DNA of 64,000 bases from Streptomyces pactum (lineage in GTDB: Bacteria > Actinomycetota > Actinomycetes > Streptomycetales > Streptomycetaceae), in assembly GCF_002005225.1 (NCBI RefSeq), contig NZ_CP019724.1:3722501-3786500 (forward strand). Reading direction: 5' to 3'. This document shows positions 1 through 8,702 of the stretch, piece after piece (the stretch's first letter is position 1; each line of letters opens with the position of its first letter). A model generated the notes under the pieces. That model had not been told where the DNA came from. It saw only the letters and a program-made list of their open reading frames with translations, and ran no database searches. The translations under genes and the position numbers were made by a program.

Positions 1-50
1 TCCGGTCGTCGTCGAGTCCCCGGTCGTGCGGCGAGCGGGACGGGTGAACC

Positions 51-596
51 TCACAGAGTGGAACCCTTCCGTGTCCTCGGCGCCGTCCCCGGCGCCGCAC
101 CGGGCGTCGGCGGAGAGGCACGCAGGCGCGGGCAGAACCCGGCGAGCGTGGTCAGCAGGGTGAGCGTCAGCAGGACGCGGTCCCCGCTGAAGGCGTGCGC
201 GGCTATCAGTACGGTGGCGACGAGCATCGCGGCGCCCACGCTCAGCAGGACGGCCAGCATCAGCCGTTCCAGCAGATCGGAGTGGCGTTCGAAGTCCGCG
301 TGCCGGCGCTCGACGGGGCCTTCGGCACGGCGGGCCCGTAGCGCGGGGCCGCAGAGTCCCACCAGGGCGGCGCCCGGTCCGACGGCCAGGAACGCGGCGA
401 CCGCCGCGCCGCGCAGAGGTGAGCCGCCGGGCAGGGCGAGCGCGGCGAGTGCCAGCCAGCCTGCGAACGGGGGCAGCATACGGATCACGAGGTCCTGCGG
501 TGTCATGGCTTCCTGCCGTGTCGAGGCGTCCTGCGGTGCCCTGGCGTCCTGCGGTGTCATGGCGTCCTGCGGTGCCCTGGCGTCCTGCGGTGTCAT
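51..596 (-). CDS. Small membrane protein with repetitive N-terminus, last visible gene of envelope operon
   Basis: I do not recognise a family for this 181-residue protein. Residues 1-36 are six copies of a hexapeptide (MTPQDA/RAPQDA type). Two hydrophobic segments follow at about 45-85 and 112-135, then a third weaker one at about 140-155, with an Arg-rich loop between the first two. The start at 596 has an AGGGGAG-like ribosome site about 11 nt upstream, but internal Met codons at residues 13, 31 and 40 could also serve, the last just before the first membrane segment. It begins 20 nt after the 719-residue membrane protein and is probably co-transcribed with it. A role in the same envelope polysaccharide pathway is inferred from position only. 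Confidence 0.7.
   Translation of the reverse strand: MTPQDARAPQDAMTPQDARAPQDASTRQEAMTPQDLVIRMLPPFAGWLALAALALPGGSPLRGAAVAAFLAVGPGAALVGLCGPALRARRAEGPVERRHADFERHSDLLERLMLAVLLSVGAAMLVATVLIAAHAFSGDRVLLTLTLLTTLAGFCPRLRASPPTPGAAPGTAPRTRKGSTL
489..596 (-). repeat. 18-bp tandem repeat in the 5' end of a coding region
   Basis: Six imperfect 18-bp units encode MTPQDA, RAPQDA, MTPQDA, RAPQDA, STRQEA and MTPQDL. Alternate units carry ATG, so a change in copy number would keep frame and add or remove possible start codons. Confidence 0.85.
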
Positions 597-616
597 GGTC
601 TGACTCGCTCCCCTTG

Positions 617-2776
617 TCAGCTCGCCGGCTTCAGGACATAGAGCACGCCGGCACTGTTCTCGGCGATGAGCTCGAACCTGGGTGAGGCCGCCACGGACTC
701 CCGTACGCGCTCCAACTGCGCCTTGTCCAACTGGCCGTTCATCTCCGAGTTGGCCGTCTGTCCCTGGGTGAGCAGGAAGTAGGCGCGGGCCGGTGCCTCG
801 ACCGCGGCCATGTCGCGGGCGAGGACGGCGGCCGGGTCGCGCACGATCTCGTCGACGTGGCGCCGTTCGTCGTCGAGGAACCAGTAGTGGTCGACTCTCC
901 AGTACTGCTCGTAGGCGAGCGGGTAGTTCCGGTTGGCGGCGACGACCAGGGAGTCGTCGGGCGCCTGGTCGAAGAGCTGCTGGACGAGGGCGACTTCCCG
1001 GGGCGGGAAGTAGTTGACGCGGTCCTTGCCCGAGTAGCTCGGCACGAACGCGAGAGTCCCTGCGAGCAGCACGAGCGGCGGCACCCACGCGCCGTAGCGC
1101 AACGAGGGCGGTGAGGGCAGCGGGTTCAGCGAGGCCAGGGGGAAACGACGGCGCCGGGCGGCGGCGGCCGGCGAGCGTCCACCCCGTCCGCCCCGTACAC
1201 CCGGCTCCCGCGCGGCGGCGTCGGCGGCGTCGGCGGCGTCGGCGGCCAGCGTGCGGACCCTGGGCAGCAGCGCGGCGGCGGCGAAGAAGGCCGCGCCGGG
1301 CAGCATGAACATCAGCACCCGGAAGATCATCTCGCTGCCGTAGCTGCTCGCCACGAACATCGGCAGCGGCGCCGCCGCGACCAGCACCAGTGGCCACGCC
1401 CGGTGCCGCAGCACCCGCTGGCGCAGTACGCCCACCAGCGCGAGCAACAGCACGGAACCCGACAGCAGCCGCGCAGCCCAGGAGGTTACCACCGCTCCGG
1501 TGCCGGTGGGAGTGGCCCCGTACCCGGTCTCGACGTTGGCGCCGACATCGCCTATGGAGCGGATCATGTCCGGCATGGCGGCGGAGAGGAAGGGCAGCGC
1601 GGCCGTCAGACACCAGGCCAGGAAGATCACGACCGTGGTGACCACCGGGACCCAGTGGCGGTAGCGGCGCGTGAAGGCCAGGGCGAGGAGCGTGACGACG
1701 AGCATGCCCGGTGTCAGTTGGTGCGAGACGACGATGGCGGTGACCAGGGCGCTGAGCAGTACGGTCCACACCACCTGGCCCGGCCGGCCGCGCCGCCCGC
1801 CGGAACGGCCGTAGCGGCGCAGTACGACCGCGATGACGCCCAGGTGCAGGGCGAACGCGACGGACTGCGGCGAGAAGTAGTCCTGGCCCACCCAGTTGGC
1901 GACGCAGAACAGCCACACGGAGGTCCAGATCAGCCGCCGGTCCTCGGTGAAGGTCCGGTAGATCAGCAGCAGCGGAAGCAGCAGCAGCGCGCTGGAGACC
2001 AGCGGCCACCAGGCCATGTACATCGCGGCGTTGTCCACGCCGAGCAGCCGCACCAGCGCCGCCTGGGCGGCGAAGAAGCCGGGCCACTGGTCGTAGACGG
2101 CCATGTCGCCGAGCTGGTCCGCGTTCTGGAGTCCGCCGGACGTCAGCAGATGGTCGATGACCGCGTCGTGCTTCCACGCCCACGCGTAGAGCGGGGTCGG
2201 GTAGAGAAGGGCCTGGGTGGCCCGCTCCATCACCAGCAGCGCCAGAACGTACGCGAGCGACCAGCCGCCCGGGCGGCGCGGGTCGCGGACCGTGAACCAG
2301 AAGCCGGCGGTGAGCACCGCGAGGCCGGCCCAGAAGGTGGGGTGCAGGGCGCTGACCAGACCGAAGTCGTCCAACGCGGAGATGTCGGTGCGCCGTATCG
2401 CGTAGCCCCACAGGGCGAGTGCGACGAGCAGCGGCACGGCCGGCCAGGCGGCGGCCGCACGGGTCGGCCAGGCGGCTGGGGTGAGATCGGACAGATCCGT
2501 CACGGGCGGCTCGACGGCGGAACCCGAGGGCTCCTGGGTAGGGGGGCGGTGGGCGCGTGCGGTGTTCTCCCGGCCGGGCCGGGCGGACGCCTCGTCCGAG
2601 GCCGTGGTGGCCGACTCCTGCGAGGTGCGGGGGGCCGGTTCCGGCAGGGTGCGGGTTTCCCCGGCTTCCGGAGCGTCCGAAGCCGTCGGTTCGGCCCGGT
2701 TCGACGTGTCCGGGGTTCCCTGCCCGGGCACGGGCTCTGGTGCGGATCTCTCCCGTGGAGTTGCTGGCGGACGCAC
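617..2776 (-). CDS. Large polytopic membrane protein, putative envelope glycan synthesis
   Basis: A 719-residue protein with a GTG start preceded by AGGGGGG. Residues 1-110 are polar and rich in Pro, Glu, Thr and Ser. About ten to twelve hydrophobic segments fill residues 120-560, interrupted near 480-515 by an Ala/Asp/Arg low-complexity loop. The last 130 residues form a soluble domain containing a Tyr/Trp-rich stretch (YEQYWRVDHYWFLDDE). The plan (many membrane spans plus a C-terminal soluble domain) resembles lipid-linked-sugar glycosyltransferases or polysaccharide polymerases, but I see no diagnostic motif. It starts 36 nt after the flippase-like gene and lies 20 nt before the next gene, so the four genes read as one operon. 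The assignment to glycan assembly is an inference from context. Confidence 0.75.
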   Translation of the reverse strand: MRPPATPRERSAPEPVPGQGTPDTSNRAEPTASDAPEAGETRTLPEPAPRTSQESATTASDEASARPGRENTARAHRPPTQEPSGSAVEPPVTDLSDLTPAAWPTRAAAAWPAVPLLVALALWGYAIRRTDISALDDFGLVSALHPTFWAGLAVLTAGFWFTVRDPRRPGGWSLAYVLALLVMERATQALLYPTPLYAWAWKHDAVIDHLLTSGGLQNADQLGDMAVYDQWPGFFAAQAALVRLLGVDNAAMYMAWWPLVSSALLLLPLLLIYRTFTEDRRLIWTSVWLFCVANWVGQDYFSPQSVAFALHLGVIAVVLRRYGRSGGRRGRPGQVVWTVLLSALVTAIVVSHQLTPGMLVVTLLALAFTRRYRHWVPVVTTVVIFLAWCLTAALPFLSAAMPDMIRSIGDVGANVETGYGATPTGTGAVVTSWAARLLSGSVLLLALVGVLRQRVLRHRAWPLVLVAAAPLPMFVASSYGSEMIFRVLMFMLPGAAFFAAAALLPRVRTLAADAADAADAAAREPGVRGGRGGRSPAAAARRRRFPLASLNPLPSPPSLRYGAWVPPLVLLAGTLAFVPSYSGKDRVNYFPPREVALVQQLFDQAPDDSLVVAANRNYPLAYEQYWRVDHYWFLDDERRHVDEIVRDPAAVLARDMAAVEAPARAYFLLTQGQTANSEMNGQLDKAQLERVRESVAASPRFELIAENSAGVLYVLKPAS

Positions 2777-2812
2777 GACGGTTCCCCCCTGGCGATTCGG
2801 CTCTGCGCTGGA

Positions 2813-5605
2813 TCAGTCCCTGGACATGCCGTTCGGTCTGGTGCGGTGCTGGGGCTCCGTCGTGTCCGTCATGTCCGTCGCCCTGGACGCACTCGTCGCA
2901 CTCGTCGCACTCGTCTCGCTCGTCTCGCTCGTCGCGCTCGTCGCAGGGGACGCACTCGTCGCGCCGGGCCCACTCGTCGTTCTTGTGGCGCTCGTCGTTC
3001 TCGTGGCGCTCGTCGTTCTCGTCGTGCTCGACGCACTACACGCGCTCGTCGCACTCGTCGTGCTCAAGGCACTCGTCGTGTCCGTCGTCGAAATCGGGCT
3101 GCGTAGTGACAGGAGCAGGACGACGAGGACGAGCAGCAGAAGGAGGGGCGGCGCGAAGGGGGCGAGCTCCTGACGCCAGACCCATCCCGCCACCGCGGCG
3201 AGATACAGAACCCCCCAGCGTCCCTGCCACCGCAGCCGGTCGCCCGCCTTCGCGAGCAGCAGCCACAGCGGTACGAGACACAGCAGATGCAGGACGAGCG
3301 GAGCCCAGCGCAGCAATGTGCCGGGCCCGTCGAGCCCCGCCGCTTCCGCGATGAATCCGGCCGTCTCGGTGTATAACGTGCCCCCGACCGCCTCCGGTTC
3401 CCGGCCCAGCGCAACGGGTGCCGCGTGCAGGGCGAGGACGGCGGCGCCCAGCGCGCCACCGGGCAGCCACGGGTCTTGCGCGGCGCAGAGGGTCACGGCC
3501 GCCACGAACACCACGAGCACCAGGGCCCCCGCGACCAGCGTCGGCAGGGGCAGTTCCCGCAGAAGCTCCTGCCCGGTGAGTTCGGCCCCGGTCCCGGAGA
3601 CGCCGCCCAGCCACGGCAAGTCGCGCAACGCCACCAGGAAGACGACGGTGGCGACGCCGAGCAGCAGCCAGAGTGCAGGCCTCAGACGCCGTTCGGGGAC
3701 CGTCCCGATCCTGCCGTCGAACCCGTCGTCCCCGTTCTCGGCGAACTCACCGACACCGCCCCCGCCCCCATGGGCGTAGCCGTGGTCTCCGACGGCTACG
3801 GGACGGGAGCCGGAGCCGAGGCCCGAGTCCACCCCGGTCGCCTCGGTCTCGGCGGACGCGTCGGCCGATTCGCGCGCGTCGGGTGCGCCCGGCACGCCGG
3901 CCGGTTCGGGCGCGTCGGTCGTATCGGTCGCGCCCGGCGCGTCGGGCAGATCCGATGTGGCGTCCGACGTCGCCTCCGGACCGGCGGATCCGGGCTCGGC
4001 GTCCGGGTGCCGGGAGCGCCGGACGATCACCGCGAGGGTGTCCGCCTCCAGGGCTTCCCGCTCGTACCCCGGGCGCCCTATGAACAGGGCGACGGTGTCG
4101 TCCCGTGACGCCTCGCCGGTCCGCCCGTCCTCGTACGCCGCCCGCCGTGCCCAGCTCGTGCCGTACCCGGCGGTGGCGTTCAGCCGGGCCCAGTGAGTGC
4201 CGTAGGAGGTGCCGGAGCCCGGTTTCCGGTCACCCCGCGGTCCGATGCCGCCGGAGACGCCCGCGCCCCCGCGCCCGCCGGAAGGACCGGCTCCGTCGAC
4301 ACCGCGCAGAGCGGCGCGCAGGCCGGGCGCGCAGCCGACCGCGACCACCGTCATGCCGCCCAGTACCGCCCAGCCGGCACCCGCGATCCCGGCCGGGGTG
4401 AACAGCATCGCCGCGCTGCCCAGCACGAGGACGCACATGCTGCCCTGCACGGCGGCGAGCATGCCGGTGCGCCCCTGGACGCGCAGCACGCCGATGTACA
4501 GCTCGACCACGATTCTCGGCAGCGCCCCGATGGCCAGCAGCCGCAGCACCGTGGAGCCGTGCTCGGCGTAGTCCTCGTCGAAGGGCGCGAGGATCTGCGG
4601 GGCGAAGACGACCAGGAAGAGGACGACCGGCACCAGCAGCAGTGTCATGCGGCGCAGTGCTCCGCGGACGCCGTCGGCGAGGCGGCGCGGGTCGTGCGAC
4701 GCGTGCGCGGTGAGGGAGGAGGCCATGTTGATGGCCATGAACTCCATCGTGCCGCCGACGGTGTACGCCACGTAGAAGTAGCCGTTCTCCGCGGCACTGA
4801 AGTTGACCGCGACCATGACCGGCAGCAGGTTGATCATCGCCAGGCTGAACAGCGCGCCCAGCGAGTCACCGGCCAGGAACCGCCCCATCTCCCGGACCTT
4901 GGGCGGCTCCACGTCCCGGTCCGCGGCGGCCTGGCGCGGGATGAGCCTGCGGAAGATCAGCCAGCCGAGCGGCAGTGTGGAGAAGGCGATGGCCACGGCC
5001 CAGGACACGAAGATGCCGAGCACCGGCAGCGTGGTGGCGAACAGGGCCAGCAGGATCAGCTTCCCGACCGAGAACACCGCGTTCCCGGCGGGCACCCACT
5101 CCGCCTTGCGCAGTCCGGTCAGCACACCGTCCTGCAGCGTGAGCAGTGCCCAGGCCACGCACGCGGCGACGAACAAAGCCCCCGCCTCGGCGGTGCCCAG
5201 CGGGGCGTACGACGCTCCCCACAGGTCGAGCGTGAGCAGGAAGACGACGGCGGCCACGGCGACGACCACCGAACTGGCCGCGTACGCCCGCCACACCAGC
5301 GGCCCGGTGGTACGGCCGGCGCGCGGCACGAAACGGACCACGGCGCCGATCATCGTGGTCGCCGTGATGCTGGCGAGCAGCCGCATGGCGGCGATGGCGG
5401 CGGAGCCCTGTCCGACGGCCTCCTCCGAGTAGTAGCGGGCGGCCACGAGCCAGAAGCCCAGGCCGAGCACCGCGGAGACACCGGTGCTGAGCATCAGGAA
5501 GTAGGCGTTCTTGAAGAGCGAGTCGCCACCGTGCCCGCTTTCGGGCAGCGTCGGGCCGCCGCCCGCGGCTGCCGCGGCGGTCTCCTGGACCCGCGTCTCA
5601 GCCAC
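2813..5605 (-). CDS. Oligosaccharide flippase-like protein (MATE/MVF superfamily) with long C-terminal extension
   Basis: A 930-residue protein. Residues 30-430 look like a Wzx-type polysaccharide biosynthesis flippase: about twelve hydrophobic spans with the early pattern FKNAYFLMLSTGVSAVLGLG and the charged loop RRLIPRQ between helices. Such proteins move lipid-linked sugars across the membrane. Residues 430-630 are polar and Gly/Asp/Ala-rich. A second hydrophobic region (about 640-830) holds four to six spans. The last 90 residues are an unusual Ser/Thr/Ala tail encoded by short repeats. The GTG start overlaps the end of the aminotransferase gene by 8 nt, which implies translational coupling. 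The C-terminal half has no function I can name. Confidence 0.8.
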   Translation of the reverse strand: MAETRVQETAAAAAGGGPTLPESGHGGDSLFKNAYFLMLSTGVSAVLGLGFWLVAARYYSEEAVGQGSAAIAAMRLLASITATTMIGAVVRFVPRAGRTTGPLVWRAYAASSVVVAVAAVVFLLTLDLWGASYAPLGTAEAGALFVAACVAWALLTLQDGVLTGLRKAEWVPAGNAVFSVGKLILLALFATTLPVLGIFVSWAVAIAFSTLPLGWLIFRRLIPRQAAADRDVEPPKVREMGRFLAGDSLGALFSLAMINLLPVMVAVNFSAAENGYFYVAYTVGGTMEFMAINMASSLTAHASHDPRRLADGVRGALRRMTLLLVPVVLFLVVFAPQILAPFDEDYAEHGSTVLRLLAIGALPRIVVELYIGVLRVQGRTGMLAAVQGSMCVLVLGSAAMLFTPAGIAGAGWAVLGGMTVVAVGCAPGLRAALRGVDGAGPSGGRGGAGVSGGIGPRGDRKPGSGTSYGTHWARLNATAGYGTSWARRAAYEDGRTGEASRDDTVALFIGRPGYEREALEADTLAVIVRRSRHPDAEPGSAGPEATSDATSDLPDAPGATDTTDAPEPAGVPGAPDARESADASAETEATGVDSGLGSGSRPVAVGDHGYAHGGGGGVGEFAENGDDGFDGRIGTVPERRLRPALWLLLGVATVVFLVALRDLPWLGGVSGTGAELTGQELLRELPLPTLVAGALVLVVFVAAVTLCAAQDPWLPGGALGAAVLALHAAPVALGREPEAVGGTLYTETAGFIAEAAGLDGPGTLLRWAPLVLHLLCLVPLWLLLAKAGDRLRWQGRWGVLYLAAVAGWVWRQELAPFAPPLLLLLVLVVLLLSLRSPISTTDTTSALSTTSATSACSASSTTRTTSATRTTSATRTTSGPGATSASPATSATSETSETSATSATSASRATDMTDTTEPQHRTRPNGMSRD
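2878..3085 (-). repeat. 9-bp-type tandem repeats encoding a Ser/Thr/Ala tail
   Basis: Degenerate short repeats (CACTCGTCG/GCGCTCGTC on the plus strand) encode runs such as TTSATRTTSATRTTS at the C-terminus of the flippase-like protein. The repeats stay in the coding frame. Confidence 0.8.
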
Positions 5606-6854
5606 CGGACGGAACCGTCCCTTCCGGCGCCCCGGCCGGTCGTACCGCGGACTCCTCCAGCGCCGCTACGGCCGCCCGGGCCCGCAGCGGGTCCACGGGC
5701 AGCGCGTGCCGCGCGAACCAGCGCGCTCCCTCGGGTGAGGGCGACGGGTCGGTGAAGGCGGTACCCGCGTAGTCGTCCAGCGGCGGGTCGTAGAGGTATC
5801 CGACGACGATGCCGCGCCGGGCCAGCGCCCGCACCGCCGCGTCCCGGTCCGCCACGAGCAGCGGCACCCGGAACAACGGCTGCGCCGCGCCCGGCGACCG
5901 GCTCCTGGCACCCTCCCACGCGGCCGGCTTCGCCCAGCGCGTCGAGAGCAGCAGCTCCGTACCCGCACGGCAGCCGGCGAGTACGTCGTCCAGCCGGTCG
6001 AGCCGCCGCCCGATGCGCCCGAGCCGGAACCGGCCGGCCGCCAGCCGGTAGTCGTGCATGTCGACGCGGACCCACGGGTCGTGGGCGTCGAGACCGGGGG
6101 CCGAGGCGAGCGCGCGGGACAGCTCCTCCGGACGCAGCGGCATCCGGATCTCCTCCCGCTCCATCAGCCCCAGCAGGCGCATCGTGGCCCAGGCGGCCCG
6201 CCGCAACCGCAGTCCGCGCACGGCGGCCTCCGCGTACGGCCGTACCGCGTAGGCGAGTTCGGCCCTCCCGCTACGCGGCAGCAGCAGGTCGTCGCAGGCC
6301 TTCTCCAGCGCCTCCCGCAGCCCGGGGTCGGCGACCGCGAGGATCCCGCCGGCCTTGGCACCGACGTGCTTGGACAGGCTGAATACGGAGGCGTCGCCCC
6401 AGGCGCCGACCGGACGCCCGCCCACCTCGCTGCCGATGGCGTGCGCCGCGTCCTCGAACAGCGGGATGCCCAACGCGTCGCAGCGGGCCCGCAACCCGGG
6501 CGCCGGGTCCGGGTTTCCGTACAGGTTCGTCGTCAGTACGGCGGACAGCGAGCTCCACGTCTCCTCGGGCACGGCATCGATGTCGATGGACGCGTCCGAC
6601 GGGTTCAGCGGCGCCTGCACCGGCCGCAGTCCGGCCGCGAGCACGACGAAGAAGATGACGTCGTCGTTGACCGGCGACATCAGCACCCGGCCGCCCGGCG
6701 GGCACCAGTGACGCAGCGCCGCGTACAGCCCGAAACGGCACGACGGTACGTACACGCATTCCCGGCCGAGTCGGCCGCGCATGGTCTCTTCCAGCCGCTT
6801 CCTCGGCTGCGAACCATCCCGCACCGAACCCGGACCGGCCTCCCCAATGGCCAT
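5598..6854 (-). CDS. DegT/DnrJ/EryC1/StrS-family PLP aminotransferase-like protein
   Basis: A 418-residue protein of the fold type I PLP family that transaminates keto-sugars. Visible landmarks are the N-terminal SCRFGLYAALRHW region, the PLP-binding Asp in FEDAAHAIGSE, and the Schiff-base lysine region VFSLSKHVGAKAGG. An in-frame upstream extension exists, but ATG at 6854 has AGGGGGA about 6 nt upstream and gives the family's usual length, so I start there. It is the first gene of the four-gene operon and overlaps the flippase-like gene by 8 nt. With a flippase and membrane transferase-like proteins downstream, a role in making an amino sugar for an envelope glycan is likely. Some members of this family have lost aminotransferase activity, which cannot be excluded. 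Confidence 0.85.
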   Translation of the reverse strand: MAIGEAGPGSVRDGSQPRKRLEETMRGRLGRECVYVPSCRFGLYAALRHWCPPGGRVLMSPVNDDVIFFVVLAAGLRPVQAPLNPSDASIDIDAVPEETWSSLSAVLTTNLYGNPDPAPGLRARCDALGIPLFEDAAHAIGSEVGGRPVGAWGDASVFSLSKHVGAKAGGILAVADPGLREALEKACDDLLLPRSGRAELAYAVRPYAEAAVRGLRLRRAAWATMRLLGLMEREEIRMPLRPEELSRALASAPGLDAHDPWVRVDMHDYRLAAGRFRLGRIGRRLDRLDDVLAGCRAGTELLLSTRWAKPAAWEGARSRSPGAAQPLFRVPLLVADRDAAVRALARRGIVVGYLYDPPLDDYAGTAFTDPSPSPEGARWFARHALPVDPLRARAAVAALEESAVRPAGAPEGTVPSGG

Positions 6855-7259
6855 CCGTCCCCCTGATGTGCCATCGAAAGCCCCCTCCCCGAGGCCTTCC
6901 GGCACCCGCCCAGAGTCGCCCCGTTCGCACCGCTCCGTCAAGATTGCGTACCGGCCTGTGGACAACTTCCCGCACACGATCGGACGCGGAGCGCCACATC
7001 CCCGCACGTTCACGCGGGCGTACGCGGGCGGCGAGGGAACCGCCCCACAGGTCACTCTCCCCGCCTCACGCACCGGCGCGCGGACCACTCCCCGCACGTC
7101 AGCCCGCTCGAGCGCGCCCTCCCCCGCCACGCACCGCCACCTCCCGACGCACTGCCCAAGACCGGCATGTCACCCGTAACGTGTGGCCCGGCCACGAACC
7201 ACGTGGCGCACACGGCGCGCACGGCGCACATGGCGAGCACGAAAGCGAGGCAGCACCCG
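6855..7259. other. Divergent intergenic region between the glycan operon and fumarylacetoacetase
   Basis: About 400 bp of GC-rich DNA without a credible gene. It must carry both divergent promoters. I found no convincing -35/-10 pair or operator. The right end contains a short run of CGCACGGCG-like repeats just before the fumarylacetoacetase ribosome site. Confidence 0.5.
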
Positions 7260-8492
7260 ATGCCCCCCTTCGATGTCCCCGAGGGCGACCCCTTCGGCCC
7301 GCACAACCTTCCGTACGGCGTGTTCTCGGTCCCCGGCAGGAAGGAGCGGACGGTGGGCGTCCGGCTCGGCGACCGCGTCCTCGACGCCGGCGCGGCGGCC
7401 CACGCGCTCGGATCGCCGTACGCCTCCCTGCTCGCGCGGCCCACCCTGAACCCGTTGCTGGCGGCCGGCCGCACCGCCTGGTCCGACGTACGGCGCGCGC
7501 TCACGGCCTGGGTGACGGTGCCCTCCCACCGCGAAACCCTGGGACCCCTCTTCCATCCCCTCTCCTCGGTGACGCTGCACCTGCCCTTCGAGGTCGCGGA
7601 CTACGTCGACTTCTACGCCTCCGAGAACCACGCCCGGAACGTCGGCCAGATCTTCCGCCCCGACGCCGCCGACTCCCTCACCCCGAACTGGAAGCACCTC
7701 CCCATCGGTTACCACGGCCGCTCCGGCACGGTCGTCGTGTCCGGCACGGACGTCGTACGGCCGTCGGGGCAGCGCAAGGCCCCCACCGACGCCGCTCCCG
7801 TCTTCGGCCCGTCCGTCCGCCTCGACATCGAGGCCGAGGTCGGCTTCGTGGTGGGTGTGCCGTCCGAACTGGGCAGCCCCGTGGCGCTCGGCGACTTCCG
7901 CGAGCACGTCTTCGGGCTCTGCCTGCTCAACGACTGGTCCGCGCGGGACGTCCAGGCCTGGGAGTACGTCCCCCTCGGCCCGTTTCTCGGCAAGTCCTTC
8001 ACCACCTCGGTGTCGGCCTGGATCACACCGCTGGACGCCCTGGAGGAGGCACGGGTGGCCCCGCCGGAGCGCACCCACGAACTGCTGCCCTACCTCGACG
8101 ACACGGCCGGGGAACGCGACGAACCCGGCGGCTACGACCTGCGGATCTCCGTCGCCGTCAACGGTCACGTCGTCTCCGAGCCGCCGTTCGCCACCATGTA
8201 CTGGACGGCCGCCCAGCAACTGGCCCACATGACCGTCAACGGCGCCTCCCTGCGCACCGGCGACCTCTACGGCTCCGGCACGGTCAGCGGGCCGACCGAG
8301 CGGGAGCGCGGGTCCCTGCTGGAGCTGACGTGGAACGGACGCGATCCCCTCGAACTCCCCGACGGCAAGCGGACGTTCCTGGAGGACGGGGACGTGGTGA
8401 CCCTGTCGGCCTGGGCACCGGGACCGGGCGGTACCCGGGTGGGACTGGGCGAGGTGACCGGGCGGGTCGTCGGGGCACCGGCCGGACGGTGA
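7260..8492 (+). CDS. fahA: Fumarylacetoacetase
   Basis: A 410-residue enzyme that hydrolyses fumarylacetoacetate to fumarate and acetoacetate, the last step of tyrosine/homogentisate breakdown. The N-terminus MPPFDVPEGDPFGPHNLPYG is typical. Family residues are visible: the Asp and His of DFYASENHARNVG, the two metal-binding Glu of DIEAEVGF, and Asp and Lys in NDWSARDVQAWEYVPLGPFL followed by GKSF. Earlier in-frame ATGs exist at 7167 and 7230, but ATG 7260 follows GAGG by 9 nt and matches the family N-terminus. No other tyrosine-catabolic gene is adjacent, so it is probably transcribed alone. Confidence 0.95.
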   Translation: MPPFDVPEGDPFGPHNLPYGVFSVPGRKERTVGVRLGDRVLDAGAAAHALGSPYASLLARPTLNPLLAAGRTAWSDVRRALTAWVTVPSHRETLGPLFHPLSSVTLHLPFEVADYVDFYASENHARNVGQIFRPDAADSLTPNWKHLPIGYHGRSGTVVVSGTDVVRPSGQRKAPTDAAPVFGPSVRLDIEAEVGFVVGVPSELGSPVALGDFREHVFGLCLLNDWSARDVQAWEYVPLGPFLGKSFTTSVSAWITPLDALEEARVAPPERTHELLPYLDDTAGERDEPGGYDLRISVAVNGHVVSEPPFATMYWTAAQQLAHMTVNGASLRTGDLYGSGTVSGPTERERGSLLELTWNGRDPLELPDGKRTFLEDGDVVTLSAWAPGPGGTRVGLGEVTGRVVGAPAGR

Positions 8493-8702
8493 CCCCCGCC
8501 ACTGCCCAGCGCCCGGATCCGCTGCCCTCCGGGTCCTGACTCGCACCGCCCGGCACCGTCATACTGGCGTCGGGCGGTGTGCGCGGCAGGTCCGCACGCG
8601 CGCGGCACCCTCGCACACCGGGCCCGCCGCGGCCCGGCACCGCCCACCACAACCGCACCACAGCCAGAGCCGCCCTTCCGACCAGGATCCGGAGCCCGTG
8701 GC

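Noticed and set aside
2878..3085. CRISPR array
   Set aside because: Repeats are contiguous 9-bp-type units without unique spacers and are in frame in a coding sequence.
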